From assembly GCA_900549525.1 (NCBI GenBank), contig UWSJ01000102.1, positions 1-5,117 on the forward strand: 5,117 nucleotides of DNA. The letters are read 5' to 3'. Both the position numbers and the translations under genes were made by a program. Source of the DNA: an uncultured Coriobacteriaceae bacterium. GTDB lineage: Bacteria; Actinomycetota; Coriobacteriia; Coriobacteriales; Atopobiaceae. Shown here piece after piece: positions 1 to 5,058 of the stretch. Below the pieces are notes generated by a model. It did not search any database and was not told the origin of the DNA. It saw only the letters and a list, made by a program, of their open reading frames with translations. Every line of letters begins with the position of its first letter. The stretch's first letter is position 1.

Positions 1-1131
1 CCGGACGCGAGCACGTTCCAGGTGCTGCCCTGGCGGCCGAGCGAGGCCGGCGTGGCCCGTATTTTCTGCGACGTCAAGACCCCGTACGGTGAACCCTTCG
101 CCGGCGACCCACGCGCGTGCCTGCACAAGGTCTTCCGCCAGGCCGACGCCGAGGGCTATGTGCTCAATGTCTCGCCCGAGATGGAGTTCTTCTACTTCAA
201 GGAGGACACCACGATGGGGGAGGGCCCGGCCGTGCCCTCGCCGCTCGACAACGCCGGCTACTTCGACCTCACGCCCGAGGACTCCGCCCGCGACCTGCGC
301 CGTGACATGACGCTCTCCCTCGAGCAGATGTCCATCCCGGTGGAGTACTCCTACCACGCCATCGCGCCGTCGCAGAACGGCGTGTCACTGCGCTACGCCG
401 AGGCCGTGACCTGCTCGGACAATATCATGACCGCGCGCCTCGTCATCAAGCAGACGGCCGTCGACCACGGGATGTTCGCCTCGTTCATGCCCAAGCCGCT
501 CTCGGGCCTGGCCGGATCTGCCCTGTTCCTGTCGCAGTCGCTCTTCGACCACGACGGCTACAACCTGTTCTGGGCGAAGGGCGATGGCTCGGTGCACCAC
601 CTCTCCAAGACGGCGCAGCACTACGTGGCGGGACTTCTCAAGTACGCACCCGAGTACACGCTCGTGTGCAACCCCACGGTCAACTCGTACAAGCGCCTCG
701 TGCCCAACGGAGAGGTGCCGTGCTTTGCCACCTGGGGTTCCAAGAACCGCAGCGCCTTCGTGCGCGTTCCCACGTACAAGCCCGGCAAGCAGCTGAGTCG
801 TCGCGTGGAGCTGCGCAGCCCCGACCCCACCTGCAACCCCTACCTCGCGATGGCCGTGACACTTGCCGCTGGCATGCGCGGCATCCACGACGAGCTGGAG
901 CTGCCGGAGGAGTCGAGCGTCTCGTTCGACCAGCTGGCCGAGAGCGGCGCGCGTCGTCTTCCGCGAGACCTCGGTGAGGCCGTGGAGGAGTTCGAGAAGA
1001 GCGACCTCATGCGCGAGGTGCTCGGCGACCACATCTTCAACTACCTGTTGCGCGAGAAGCGCGCCGAGTGGGCCGAGTACTCCCAGACCGTAACCGACTG
1101 GGAGCTGCGCCACTACTACGGCGGGTTCTAG
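1..1131 (+). CDS. Glutamine synthetase type I homologue, 5'-truncated by window edge, probably catalytically inactive
   Basis: The reading frame is open from base 1, so the true start lies upstream; 376 residues are visible and about 65-70 are missing compared with the usual ~440 of type I enzymes. Family hallmarks seen (window residue numbers): PDASTFQVLPW (1-11), the EME pair at 60 and 62, DNIMT, FMPKPL (162-167), NPTVNSYKRLVP (224-235), NRSA, and RVELRSPDP (268-276). In Salmonella numbering, E129, E131, E327, E357 and R321 are conserved. However, the HHEVAPGQHEI region reads YHAIAPSQNGV, so E212 is Ala120 and E220 is Gly127. The NGSGMHVHQS region reads AGSALFLSQS, so N264 is Ala171, H269 is Phe176 and H271 is Ser178. 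Half of the metal ligands are therefore gone without any frameshift. The family makes glutamine from glutamate, ammonia and ATP; this member may instead be regulatory or have another substrate. No adenylylation tyrosine is evident. Family assignment is firm, activity is not, so I give no glnA symbol. Confidence 0.93.
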   Translation, partial: PDASTFQVLPWRPSEAGVARIFCDVKTPYGEPFAGDPRACLHKVFRQADAEGYVLNVSPEMEFFYFKEDTTMGEGPAVPSPLDNAGYFDLTPEDSARDLRRDMTLSLEQMSIPVEYSYHAIAPSQNGVSLRYAEAVTCSDNIMTARLVIKQTAVDHGMFASFMPKPLSGLAGSALFLSQSLFDHDGYNLFWAKGDGSVHHLSKTAQHYVAGLLKYAPEYTLVCNPTVNSYKRLVPNGEVPCFATWGSKNRSAFVRVPTYKPGKQLSRRVELRSPDPTCNPYLAMAVTLAAGMRGIHDELELPEESSVSFDQLAESGARRLPRDLGEAVEEFEKSDLMREVLGDHIFNYLLREKRAEWAEYSQTVTDWELRHYYGGF

Positions 1132-1171
1132 CTGCGGGTTTTTCGGGGCGGGTTGCGCCGGCACCTGCGAG

Positions 1172-1237
1172 ATTCGTGTGTACGGCGGGCGGCGCTTGTG
1201 CCGAATTCGTGTGTACGGCGGGCGGCGCTTGTGCCGA
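1172..1237. repeat. Perfect tandem duplication of a 33-bp unit
   Basis: Positions 1172-1204 and 1205-1237 are identical, abutting copies. Each begins ATTCGTGTGTACGG and ends GCTTGTGCCGA, with a GGCGGGCGGCG centre. The unit lies 40 bp after the glutamine synthetase-like stop codon, outside any gene. There is no spacer between copies, so this is not a CRISPR. The preceding GCGCCGGCACCTGCGAG may be a decayed flank of another copy, but this is weak. Confidence 0.95.
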
Positions 1238-1269
1238 CGGGGCTCGTGCGCGTGTTGGGGGCTGCTGAT

Positions 1270-1285
1270 GCCCCGAATCGGGGGC
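1270..1285 (+). terminator. Possible weak terminator hairpin after the glutamine synthetase-like gene
   Basis: GCCCC (1270-1274) can pair with GGGGC (1281-1285) around a 6-base loop; an alternative register pairs CCCCGA with TCGGGG around a single base. The bases that follow (GTTGTACGATTT) are only modestly T-rich, so intrinsic termination is uncertain. It lies about 140 bp beyond the stop codon and no better terminator was seen closer to it. Confidence 0.25.
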
Positions 1286-1324
1286 GTTGTACGATTTGGT
1301 GAGTCGTGCGCGTCCCCGTCTTCT

Positions 1325-1355
1325 TGCCCTTGCGCGAGAGATGCGCGAACGGGCA
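1325..1355. other. Imperfect hairpin with internal TGCGCGA direct repeat
   Basis: TGCCC (1325-1329) pairs with GGGCA (1351-1355), and TT-CGCG inside it pairs with CGCG-AA, with single-base bulges at 1332 and 1350 and a loop near 1337-1343. The same stretch reads as the direct repeat TGCGCGA-GAGA-TGCGCGA. It could be an RNA structure or a protein-binding site; nothing in the sequence decides between them. Confidence 0.3.
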
Positions 1356-1387
1356 GGGACACACTCCGCGTACCTCGGGTGATGCAA

Positions 1388-1408
1388 CGTTTCCTGAACA
1401 GGACAACG
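1388..1408. promoter_or_regulatory. 21-bp dyad, candidate operator
   Basis: CGTTTCCTG (1388-1396) and CAGGACAACG (1399-1408) are inverted copies around a central AA, with one unpaired base at 1404. A two-base centre is too tight for an RNA hairpin loop, so a binding site for a dimeric regulator is the more natural reading. I do not recognise the motif, and it lies about 300 bp upstream of the likely promoter island. Confidence 0.25.
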
Positions 1409-1456
1409 AAGATGTGGAAATTACGCGTGACGGATGGCCCTCGTCGCGGCAAGGTC

Positions 1457-1549
1457 GTCGTACATTGCCCGGCATCCGGGGCAGCGGAGGGGCCCGTTTT
1501 CTGCACGAGCGCCCGGGGTCGTACATTCGGCGGCTTTTGCGGCACCGAG
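1457..1549. repeat. Two GTCGTACATT-led elements, the first with a strong hairpin
   Basis: GTCGTACATT occurs at 1457-1466 and again at 1518-1527, 61 bp apart. After the first copy, TGCCCGG (1466-1472) pairs with CCGGGGCA (1476-1483) around CAT with one bulged base, a stable stem. The second copy continues CGGCGGCTTTTGCGGCACCGA, which resembles the core of the 33-bp tandem unit at 1172-1237 (shared GGCGGC, TTTG/TTGTG and CCGA blocks). Common descent of these elements is an inference. Confidence 0.4.
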
Positions 1550-1654
1550 GGTCCATGACAATGTGCGGTGCCGTCGGGTTCCGTGAGCCCTGCGCCGGCA
1601 TCCCGCGTCTGCCCGAGCCGTCGGCGTCCCTACCACCCCGCGTCCCGCATCCGA

Positions 1655-1735
1655 TCTCGATATGTAATAACTCCATTACTTTATGCACTAATAGCTCAAG
1701 GCTACTCGTACAATTATCAAGTTATGTATGGAGCC
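1655..1735 (+). promoter_or_regulatory. AT-rich island, likely promoter/operator zone of the importer operon
   Basis: This is the only markedly AT-rich stretch in the window and lies about 110-190 bp before the binding-protein start. TACAAT at 1709-1714 matches the -10 consensus at five of six positions, but no clear -35 hexamer sits 16-18 bp upstream. Small dyads surround it: GTAAT-N6-ATTAC at 1664-1679 and TAGC-N5-GCTA at 1692-1704, plausible operator half-sites. A start near 1720 would give a leader of about 120 bases. Confidence 0.4.
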
Positions 1736-1815
1736 TTCGAAGCTGGGCGGGTTACGACAGCACGTCCCACGAGCGTCACGGCTCCAGGTTGCCCCTGGGT
1801 GCGTGGGGATGCGTG
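1729..1815 (+). promoter_or_regulatory. Structured 5' leader with competing pairings
   Basis: Three pairings can be drawn. The outer stem joins CACG-TCCCACG (1761-1771) to CGTGGGGA (1802-1809) and CGTG (1812-1815). Nested in it is the hairpin CCAGG (1784-1788) with CCTGG (1794-1798). Finally TGGAGCC (1729-1735) is exactly complementary to GGCTCCA (1780-1786). The last pairing overlaps the nested hairpin, so the two exclude each other, and with the outer stem it would make a pseudoknot. The structure ends just before the ribosome binding site. It matches no riboswitch class I know, and GC-rich DNA produces such pairings by chance. Confidence 0.35.
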
Positions 1816-1822
1816 CCGGGCT

Positions 1823-1834
1823 AAGGAAGAAAGG
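1823..1834 (+). promoter_or_regulatory. Ribosome binding site of the binding-protein gene
   Basis: The purine run AAGGAAGAAAGG ends 8 bases before the ATG at 1843. It supports this start over the in-frame ATG at 1855, which would leave a spacing of about 20 bases. Confidence 0.75.
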
Positions 1835-1842
1835 TTGAATCC

Positions 1843-2694
1843 ATGAAGATCAACATGAGCAGGCGCGAGTTCGTGGCGGCCTTCGGCGCGGTCGCGGGCA
1901 TGGCCGCCCTGGCCGGCTGCGGCTCCACGGGCGGCAACAAGGCCGCGAGCACCTCTGCCGCCTCCAGCGCTGCCGCCACCACCTCCGTCGATGCCGCCGA
2001 CCTCGGCCTCGTCACCGCCGGCAAGCTCACCATCGGCACCTCGCCGGACTTCCCGCCCTTCGAGAACATGGAGAATGGCGAGTACGTCGGTCTCGACATC
2101 GAGCTTGCCAAGGACATCGCCGAGAAGCTCGGCCTCGAGGTCGAGTACAAGACCCTGCAGTTTGACGCCATCGTCCCGGCCGTTGCTGCCGGCGGCCAGG
2201 TCGACCTCGGCATCTCCGGCATCACCGTGGAGCCCGAGCGCGAGGAGCAGGTCAACTTCTCCGACTCCTACTACGTTGACGACCAGTGCATCGTCACGAT
2301 GAAGTCCAACAAGGACGTCACCGCAGACGACCAGAGCGCGCTCAACGCCGAGGGCGTCGTCATCGCCGTCCAGTCCGGCACCACGGGCGAGTCCTACGCG
2401 CAGGAGAACTTCCCCAAGGCCACCACGCAGCCCTACGGCAACGCCACGGACTGCTTCGCCGCCATGCAGGCCGGTCAGGCCACCGCTGTCATCACCAACA
2501 AGGCCGTCGGCGGCAAGATGGTCCAGGAGGCCTACTCCGACGCGCAGGTCATCAAGGAGATCGCCACGGGCGAGGAGTACGCCGCGGCCGTGAGCAAGGA
2601 CAACCAGGCCCTGCTCGACGCCGTCAACGGTGCCATCAAGTCTCTCGAGGACGACGGCACCCTCGACTCTCTCGTCCAGAAGTACCTGGGCTAA
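1843..2694 (+). CDS. Polar amino acid ABC transporter substrate-binding lipoprotein (SBP_bac_3 family)
   Basis: This 283-residue protein captures a small solute, probably an amino acid, outside the membrane and delivers it to the permease encoded next. The N-terminus has a twin-arginine motif (SRREF, 6-10), a hydrophobic stretch and a lipobox LAGC with Cys26, so it looks like a Tat-exported lipoprotein. Residues 27-58 form a Ser/Ala/Thr-rich tether. The binding fold starts near 61 (KLTIGTSPDFPPFE), with GLDIELAKDIAEKLG (83-97), GITVEPER (126-133) and QSGTTGE (177-183). Arg133 matches the conserved carboxylate-binding arginine of the family. The position equal to Asp157 of E. coli glutamine-binding protein, which holds the ligand amino group, is Asn219 here (AVITNKAV). 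The ligand therefore cannot be named with confidence: glutamine or glutamate are family-typical guesses. Cys149 and Cys204 are the only other cysteines and could pair. Family confidence is high. Confidence 0.94.
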   Translation: MKINMSRREFVAAFGAVAGMAALAGCGSTGGNKAASTSAASSAAATTSVDAADLGLVTAGKLTIGTSPDFPPFENMENGEYVGLDIELAKDIAEKLGLEVEYKTLQFDAIVPAVAAGGQVDLGISGITVEPEREEQVNFSDSYYVDDQCIVTMKSNKDVTADDQSALNAEGVVIAVQSGTTGESYAQENFPKATTQPYGNATDCFAAMQAGQATAVITNKAVGGKMVQEAYSDAQVIKEIATGEEYAAAVSKDNQALLDAVNGAIKSLEDDGTLDSLVQKYLG

Positions 2695-2707
2695 CAGCAC
2701 GACCCTA

Positions 2708-2752
2708 CGGCCGGCTTGCCCCTGACGGCATGCCGGCCGCGCGGCCCCTTTT
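2708..2752 (+). terminator. Strong intergenic hairpin, likely attenuating read-through into the permease gene
   Basis: CGGCCGGC (2708-2715) pairs with GCCGGCCG (2732-2739); inside, after a T-T mismatch, TGCC (2717-2720) pairs with GGCA (2727-2730), leaving a six-base loop. TTTT follows at 2749-2752, nine bases later. The overlapping palindrome GGCCGCGCGGCC (2735-2746) offers an alternative small hairpin directly before CCTTTT. Position 13 bp after the binding-protein stop fits a partial terminator or mRNA-stabilising stem that keeps binding protein in excess over the membrane components. Confidence 0.6.
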
Positions 2753-2811
2753 CCGCCTGTGGGCGGGGGAGGGGTCGCCCCGTTTTTGCACCACCGTCGA
2801 ACGGACTCACC

Positions 2812-4164
2812 ATGACGTCATCATCTGCCAACCCCCTGCACCGCGCCGCCTCACGGCTCGCTTCGGCGCTCGCCCTCGCCCTTGTGGCTGCGGCGCTCGC
2901 CGTCACGGCCGCCCCGGCTCCCGCCCAGGCGCTCTCCACGGCCAAGCTCTCGGCCAAGCCCAACGGTGACTCCGGCTCCGAGGTCTACGGTGCCAAGGAG
3001 ACGCGCATCACCTGGGAGGGCCAGGCAGATGCGGACGAACAGCTTGTAGGCATCCGCCTCAAGCTGCCCGACGGCACGAGCTACACCACGGATAACACCA
3101 AGGTCACGGTGCTCTCCGGGGCCGACCTCATGACGCGCGAGAAGGTCGACTTCAAGGTTGACAGCGATGGGCAGACTGTCATCTACACGTTCCCTACGCC
3201 GCTCAAGGCGGGCGCGTACCTGCGCATCGAGCTTTACGGCGTGGAGTTCCCGGGCTCCGGTGGTGACGAGCAGGTCAACGTGAGCTACACGACTGACGGC
3301 GGCTCCGGCGAGGGTCAGGACCTCGCCGACGTTCCCACCGTGGTAGTCACGGGCGTCTCGCTCACCGACCAGATCTCGAGCTACCTCAAGGAGCAGGAGT
3401 GGGTTCAGAAGTGGAACTCCAACACGTTCCTGCGCCTCTTCCTCAACCCGCCCATTCTCGTCTCGAGCATCCCGAGCGTTTTCCAGGGCTTCCTTATGGC
3501 GCTTGCCATCGTGCTCGTGGCGTTCCCGCTGGCCATCCCGTTTGGTTTCGCGCTTGCGCTCATGCGCATCTCCAAGAGCCGCATCCTGCGGGCCATCTCG
3601 GGCTTTTACGTGAACATCGTGCGTGGCACCCCGGCGTTCCTGCAGATCTACATCGCTTTCTTTGGCCTGCCTCTCGCCGGCGTGCAGATTCCGAGCTACC
3701 CGCTTGGCGTCATCGTGCTCGCTATGAACTCGGCGGCCTACCTCTGCGAGATCTTCCGCGCTGGCATCCAGTCCATCTCCAAGGGCCAGAACGAGGCTGC
3801 GCGCTCCCTTGGAATGACGGCGGCGCAGACGATGCTCTACGTCATCATCCCGCAGACGTTCCGTAACGTCCTGCCCACGATGACGAGCGAGTTCATCCTG
3901 CTCTACAAGGACACGTCGCTGCTCGCGGCCGTGGGCGTCATGGAGGTCGTCATGTACTCCAAGACCATCGTGGCCTCTACCGGCTCCATCACGCCCTACA
4001 TCGTTGCCGCCCTGTTCTACCTCGTGGTGACGCTGCCGCTCGCGCGTGTGGTGAGCAAGCTCGAGGGCAAGCTCCTCGGCACCGACACGGGCTCGCGCAA
4101 GCGCAAGAGGCCCACCAAGAGTGCGGGCGAGATGCCCGTCATCGACGGCGACCACCTGGCGTAG
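2812..4164 (+). CDS. Amino acid ABC transporter permease with N-terminal signal peptide and extracytoplasmic domain
   Basis: This 450-residue protein is the membrane channel of the importer; family members of HisM/GlnP type are usually about 220-240 residues. Residues 1-40 look like a Sec signal peptide (basic start, Ala/Leu core, APAQA at 36-40). Residues 41-182 are hydrophilic and rich in predicted beta strands, with Gly/Ser/Asp loops, unlike the two-lobed binding domains fused to lactococcal GlnP. The family membrane domain follows from about 224, with RGTPAFLQ (271-278), the ATPase-coupling EAA loop (EAARSLG at 328-334, IIP at 345-347), YKDTSLLA (365-372) and a last membrane helix near 395-415. 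Five membrane helices with the N-terminus outside, normal for the family, agree with an external domain. The tail (428-436) is basic. I chose ATG 2812 because the signal peptide begins there; an in-frame TTG at 2716 lies inside the hairpin. Its ribosome site is weak. The stop is 12 bp before the ATPase gene. Confidence 0.92.
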   Translation: MTSSSANPLHRAASRLASALALALVAAALAVTAAPAPAQALSTAKLSAKPNGDSGSEVYGAKETRITWEGQADADEQLVGIRLKLPDGTSYTTDNTKVTVLSGADLMTREKVDFKVDSDGQTVIYTFPTPLKAGAYLRIELYGVEFPGSGGDEQVNVSYTTDGGSGEGQDLADVPTVVVTGVSLTDQISSYLKEQEWVQKWNSNTFLRLFLNPPILVSSIPSVFQGFLMALAIVLVAFPLAIPFGFALALMRISKSRILRAISGFYVNIVRGTPAFLQIYIAFFGLPLAGVQIPSYPLGVIVLAMNSAAYLCEIFRAGIQSISKGQNEAARSLGMTAAQTMLYVIIPQTFRNVLPTMTSEFILLYKDTSLLAAVGVMEVVMYSKTIVASTGSITPYIVAALFYLVVTLPLARVVSKLEGKLLGTDTGSRKRKRPTKSAGEMPVIDGDHLA

Positions 4165-4169
4165 GGGGA
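4163..4169 (+). promoter_or_regulatory. Ribosome binding site of the ATPase gene
   Basis: AGGGGGA overlaps the permease stop codon and ends 7 bases before the ATG at 4177. It supports this start and therefore the reality of the unusual N-terminal extension of the ATPase, and implies translation closely following the permease. Confidence 0.7.
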
Positions 4170-4176
4170 ACAGGAC

Positions 4177-5013
4177 ATGAGCGAGAAGAACCAGACGGCC
4201 GAGGTGGCCAGCGAGACCGAGCAGGCCGCGACGGAGTCGCGGGCCCCCGTGGCTCACGAGGACAAGCCCGGGCGCGAGGTGGTCGTTGCCATTCGCGACC
4301 TGCACAAGACGTACAACGAGACAACGGTCGTGCTGCGCGGCATCGACCTCGACGTGCACAAGGGCGAGGTGGTCGTGGTGCTGGGCCCGTCGGGTTCCGG
4401 CAAGTCCACGATGCTGCGCTGTGTCAACCTCCTCGAGACGCCCACGAGCGGCCACATCCTGTTCGAGGGCGCCGACATCACGGCCAAGGGCACCGACATC
4501 AATGCCGTGCGCACTAAGCTGGGCATGGTGTTCCAGCAGTTCAACCTCTTCCCGCACCTTAGCGTGAAGAAGAACGTCATGATCGCCCAGGAGAAGGTGC
4601 TCAAGCGCTCCCGCGAGGAGGCCGATAAGATTGCCCTCGCCGAGCTCGAGAAGGTCGGCATGAGCGAGCGCGTGGACTACATGCCCTCGCAGCTCTCCGG
4701 TGGCCAGCAGCAGCGCGTCGCCATCGCCCGCGCGCTTGCCATGAACCCCCACGTGATGCTCTTCGACGAGGCTACGAGCGCCCTCGACCCCGAGCTTGTC
4801 CGCGACGTTCTCGCCGTCATGCGCGACCTCGCTCGCGATGGCATGACCATGATCGTGGTGACGCACGAGATGGGATTTGCCCGCGACGTGGCCGACCGCG
4901 TGGTCTTCATGGACGGCGGCGTCATCGTGGAGGAGGGCACGCCCGAGGAGGTCTTCGACCACCCCAAGAGCGAGCGTACCCGGGAGTTCCTCGGCAACAT
5001 CGCCGGCGAGTAG
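4177..5013 (+). CDS. Amino acid ABC transporter ATP-binding protein (GlnQ/HisP type)
   Basis: This 278-residue cytoplasmic ATPase powers the importer by docking on the EAA loop of the permease. All functional motifs are intact: Walker A GPSGSGKST (70-78), Q-loop Gln120 in FQQFNLFPH, signature LSGGQQQR (173-180), Walker B VMLFDE with catalytic Glu198, D-loop SALD (201-204) and switch His230. The FQQFNLFPHLSVKKNV stretch is typical of the polar amino acid importer subfamily. Most members have about 240 residues and start a few residues before the first strand; here some 35 hydrophilic, Glu/Ala/Thr-rich residues precede VVVAIRDLHKTY (35-46). Only one ATPase and one permease gene are seen, which suggests a homodimer of each. 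Substrate cannot be read from this subunit. Family confidence is very high. Confidence 0.96.
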   Translation: MSEKNQTAEVASETEQAATESRAPVAHEDKPGREVVVAIRDLHKTYNETTVVLRGIDLDVHKGEVVVVLGPSGSGKSTMLRCVNLLETPTSGHILFEGADITAKGTDINAVRTKLGMVFQQFNLFPHLSVKKNVMIAQEKVLKRSREEADKIALAELEKVGMSERVDYMPSQLSGGQQQRVAIARALAMNPHVMLFDEATSALDPELVRDVLAVMRDLARDGMTMIVVTHEMGFARDVADRVVFMDGGVIVEEGTPEEVFDHPKSERTREFLGNIAGE

Positions 5014-5058
5014 CCGGGCTGGCGGCGGGTGCGGGTCGCGGCGTCTGCACTCGGCCCA

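Larger units (their letters stand above)
1132..1842. other. 711-bp intergenic region without a convincing gene
   Basis: Open frames in this stretch on both strands encode low-complexity, Arg/Pro/Ser-rich sequences with no recognisable domain, good start context or signal, so I call no gene here. The region instead holds a tandem 33-bp duplication, several short hairpins and dyads, two copies of a GTCGTACATT element, an AT-rich island near 1655-1735 and a structured leader directly before the binding-protein gene. I saw no tRNA, rRNA, T-box or CRISPR signature. A small RNA cannot be excluded. Confidence 0.7.

Noticed and set aside
358..534. A frameshift or sequencing error as the cause of the missing active-site residues in the GS homologue
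   Set aside because: The frame is continuous and alignment stays gap-free between and after the changed positions; the changes are spread substitutions, not a shifted block.
1172..1237. Tandem 33-bp units as a CRISPR remnant
   Set aside because: The copies abut with no spacer, there are only two, and no cas gene is in the window.
385..1545. A 386-codon minus-strand open frame from the intergenic region into the GS-like gene
   Set aside because: It is antisense to conserved glutamine synthetase sequence, translates the tandem repeat into a repeated peptide, and shows no known motif.
1306..1824. A 172-codon + strand open frame in the intergenic region
   Set aside because: It has no ribosome site, a Pro/Arg/Ser-rich translation without domain or signal, and it runs through the AT-rich promoter island and leader hairpin.
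1132..1842. A T-box or known glutamine riboswitch upstream of the importer operon
   Set aside because: I found no T-box AGGGTGGNACCGCG-like core and no recognisable glutamine-riboswitch motif; only generic competing stems are present.
1717..2700. A 327-codon minus-strand open frame opposite the binding-protein gene
   Set aside because: It lies antisense to a clear SBP_bac_3 gene, is low-complexity (Gly/Leu/Val/Asp), and its end runs into the promoter and leader region.
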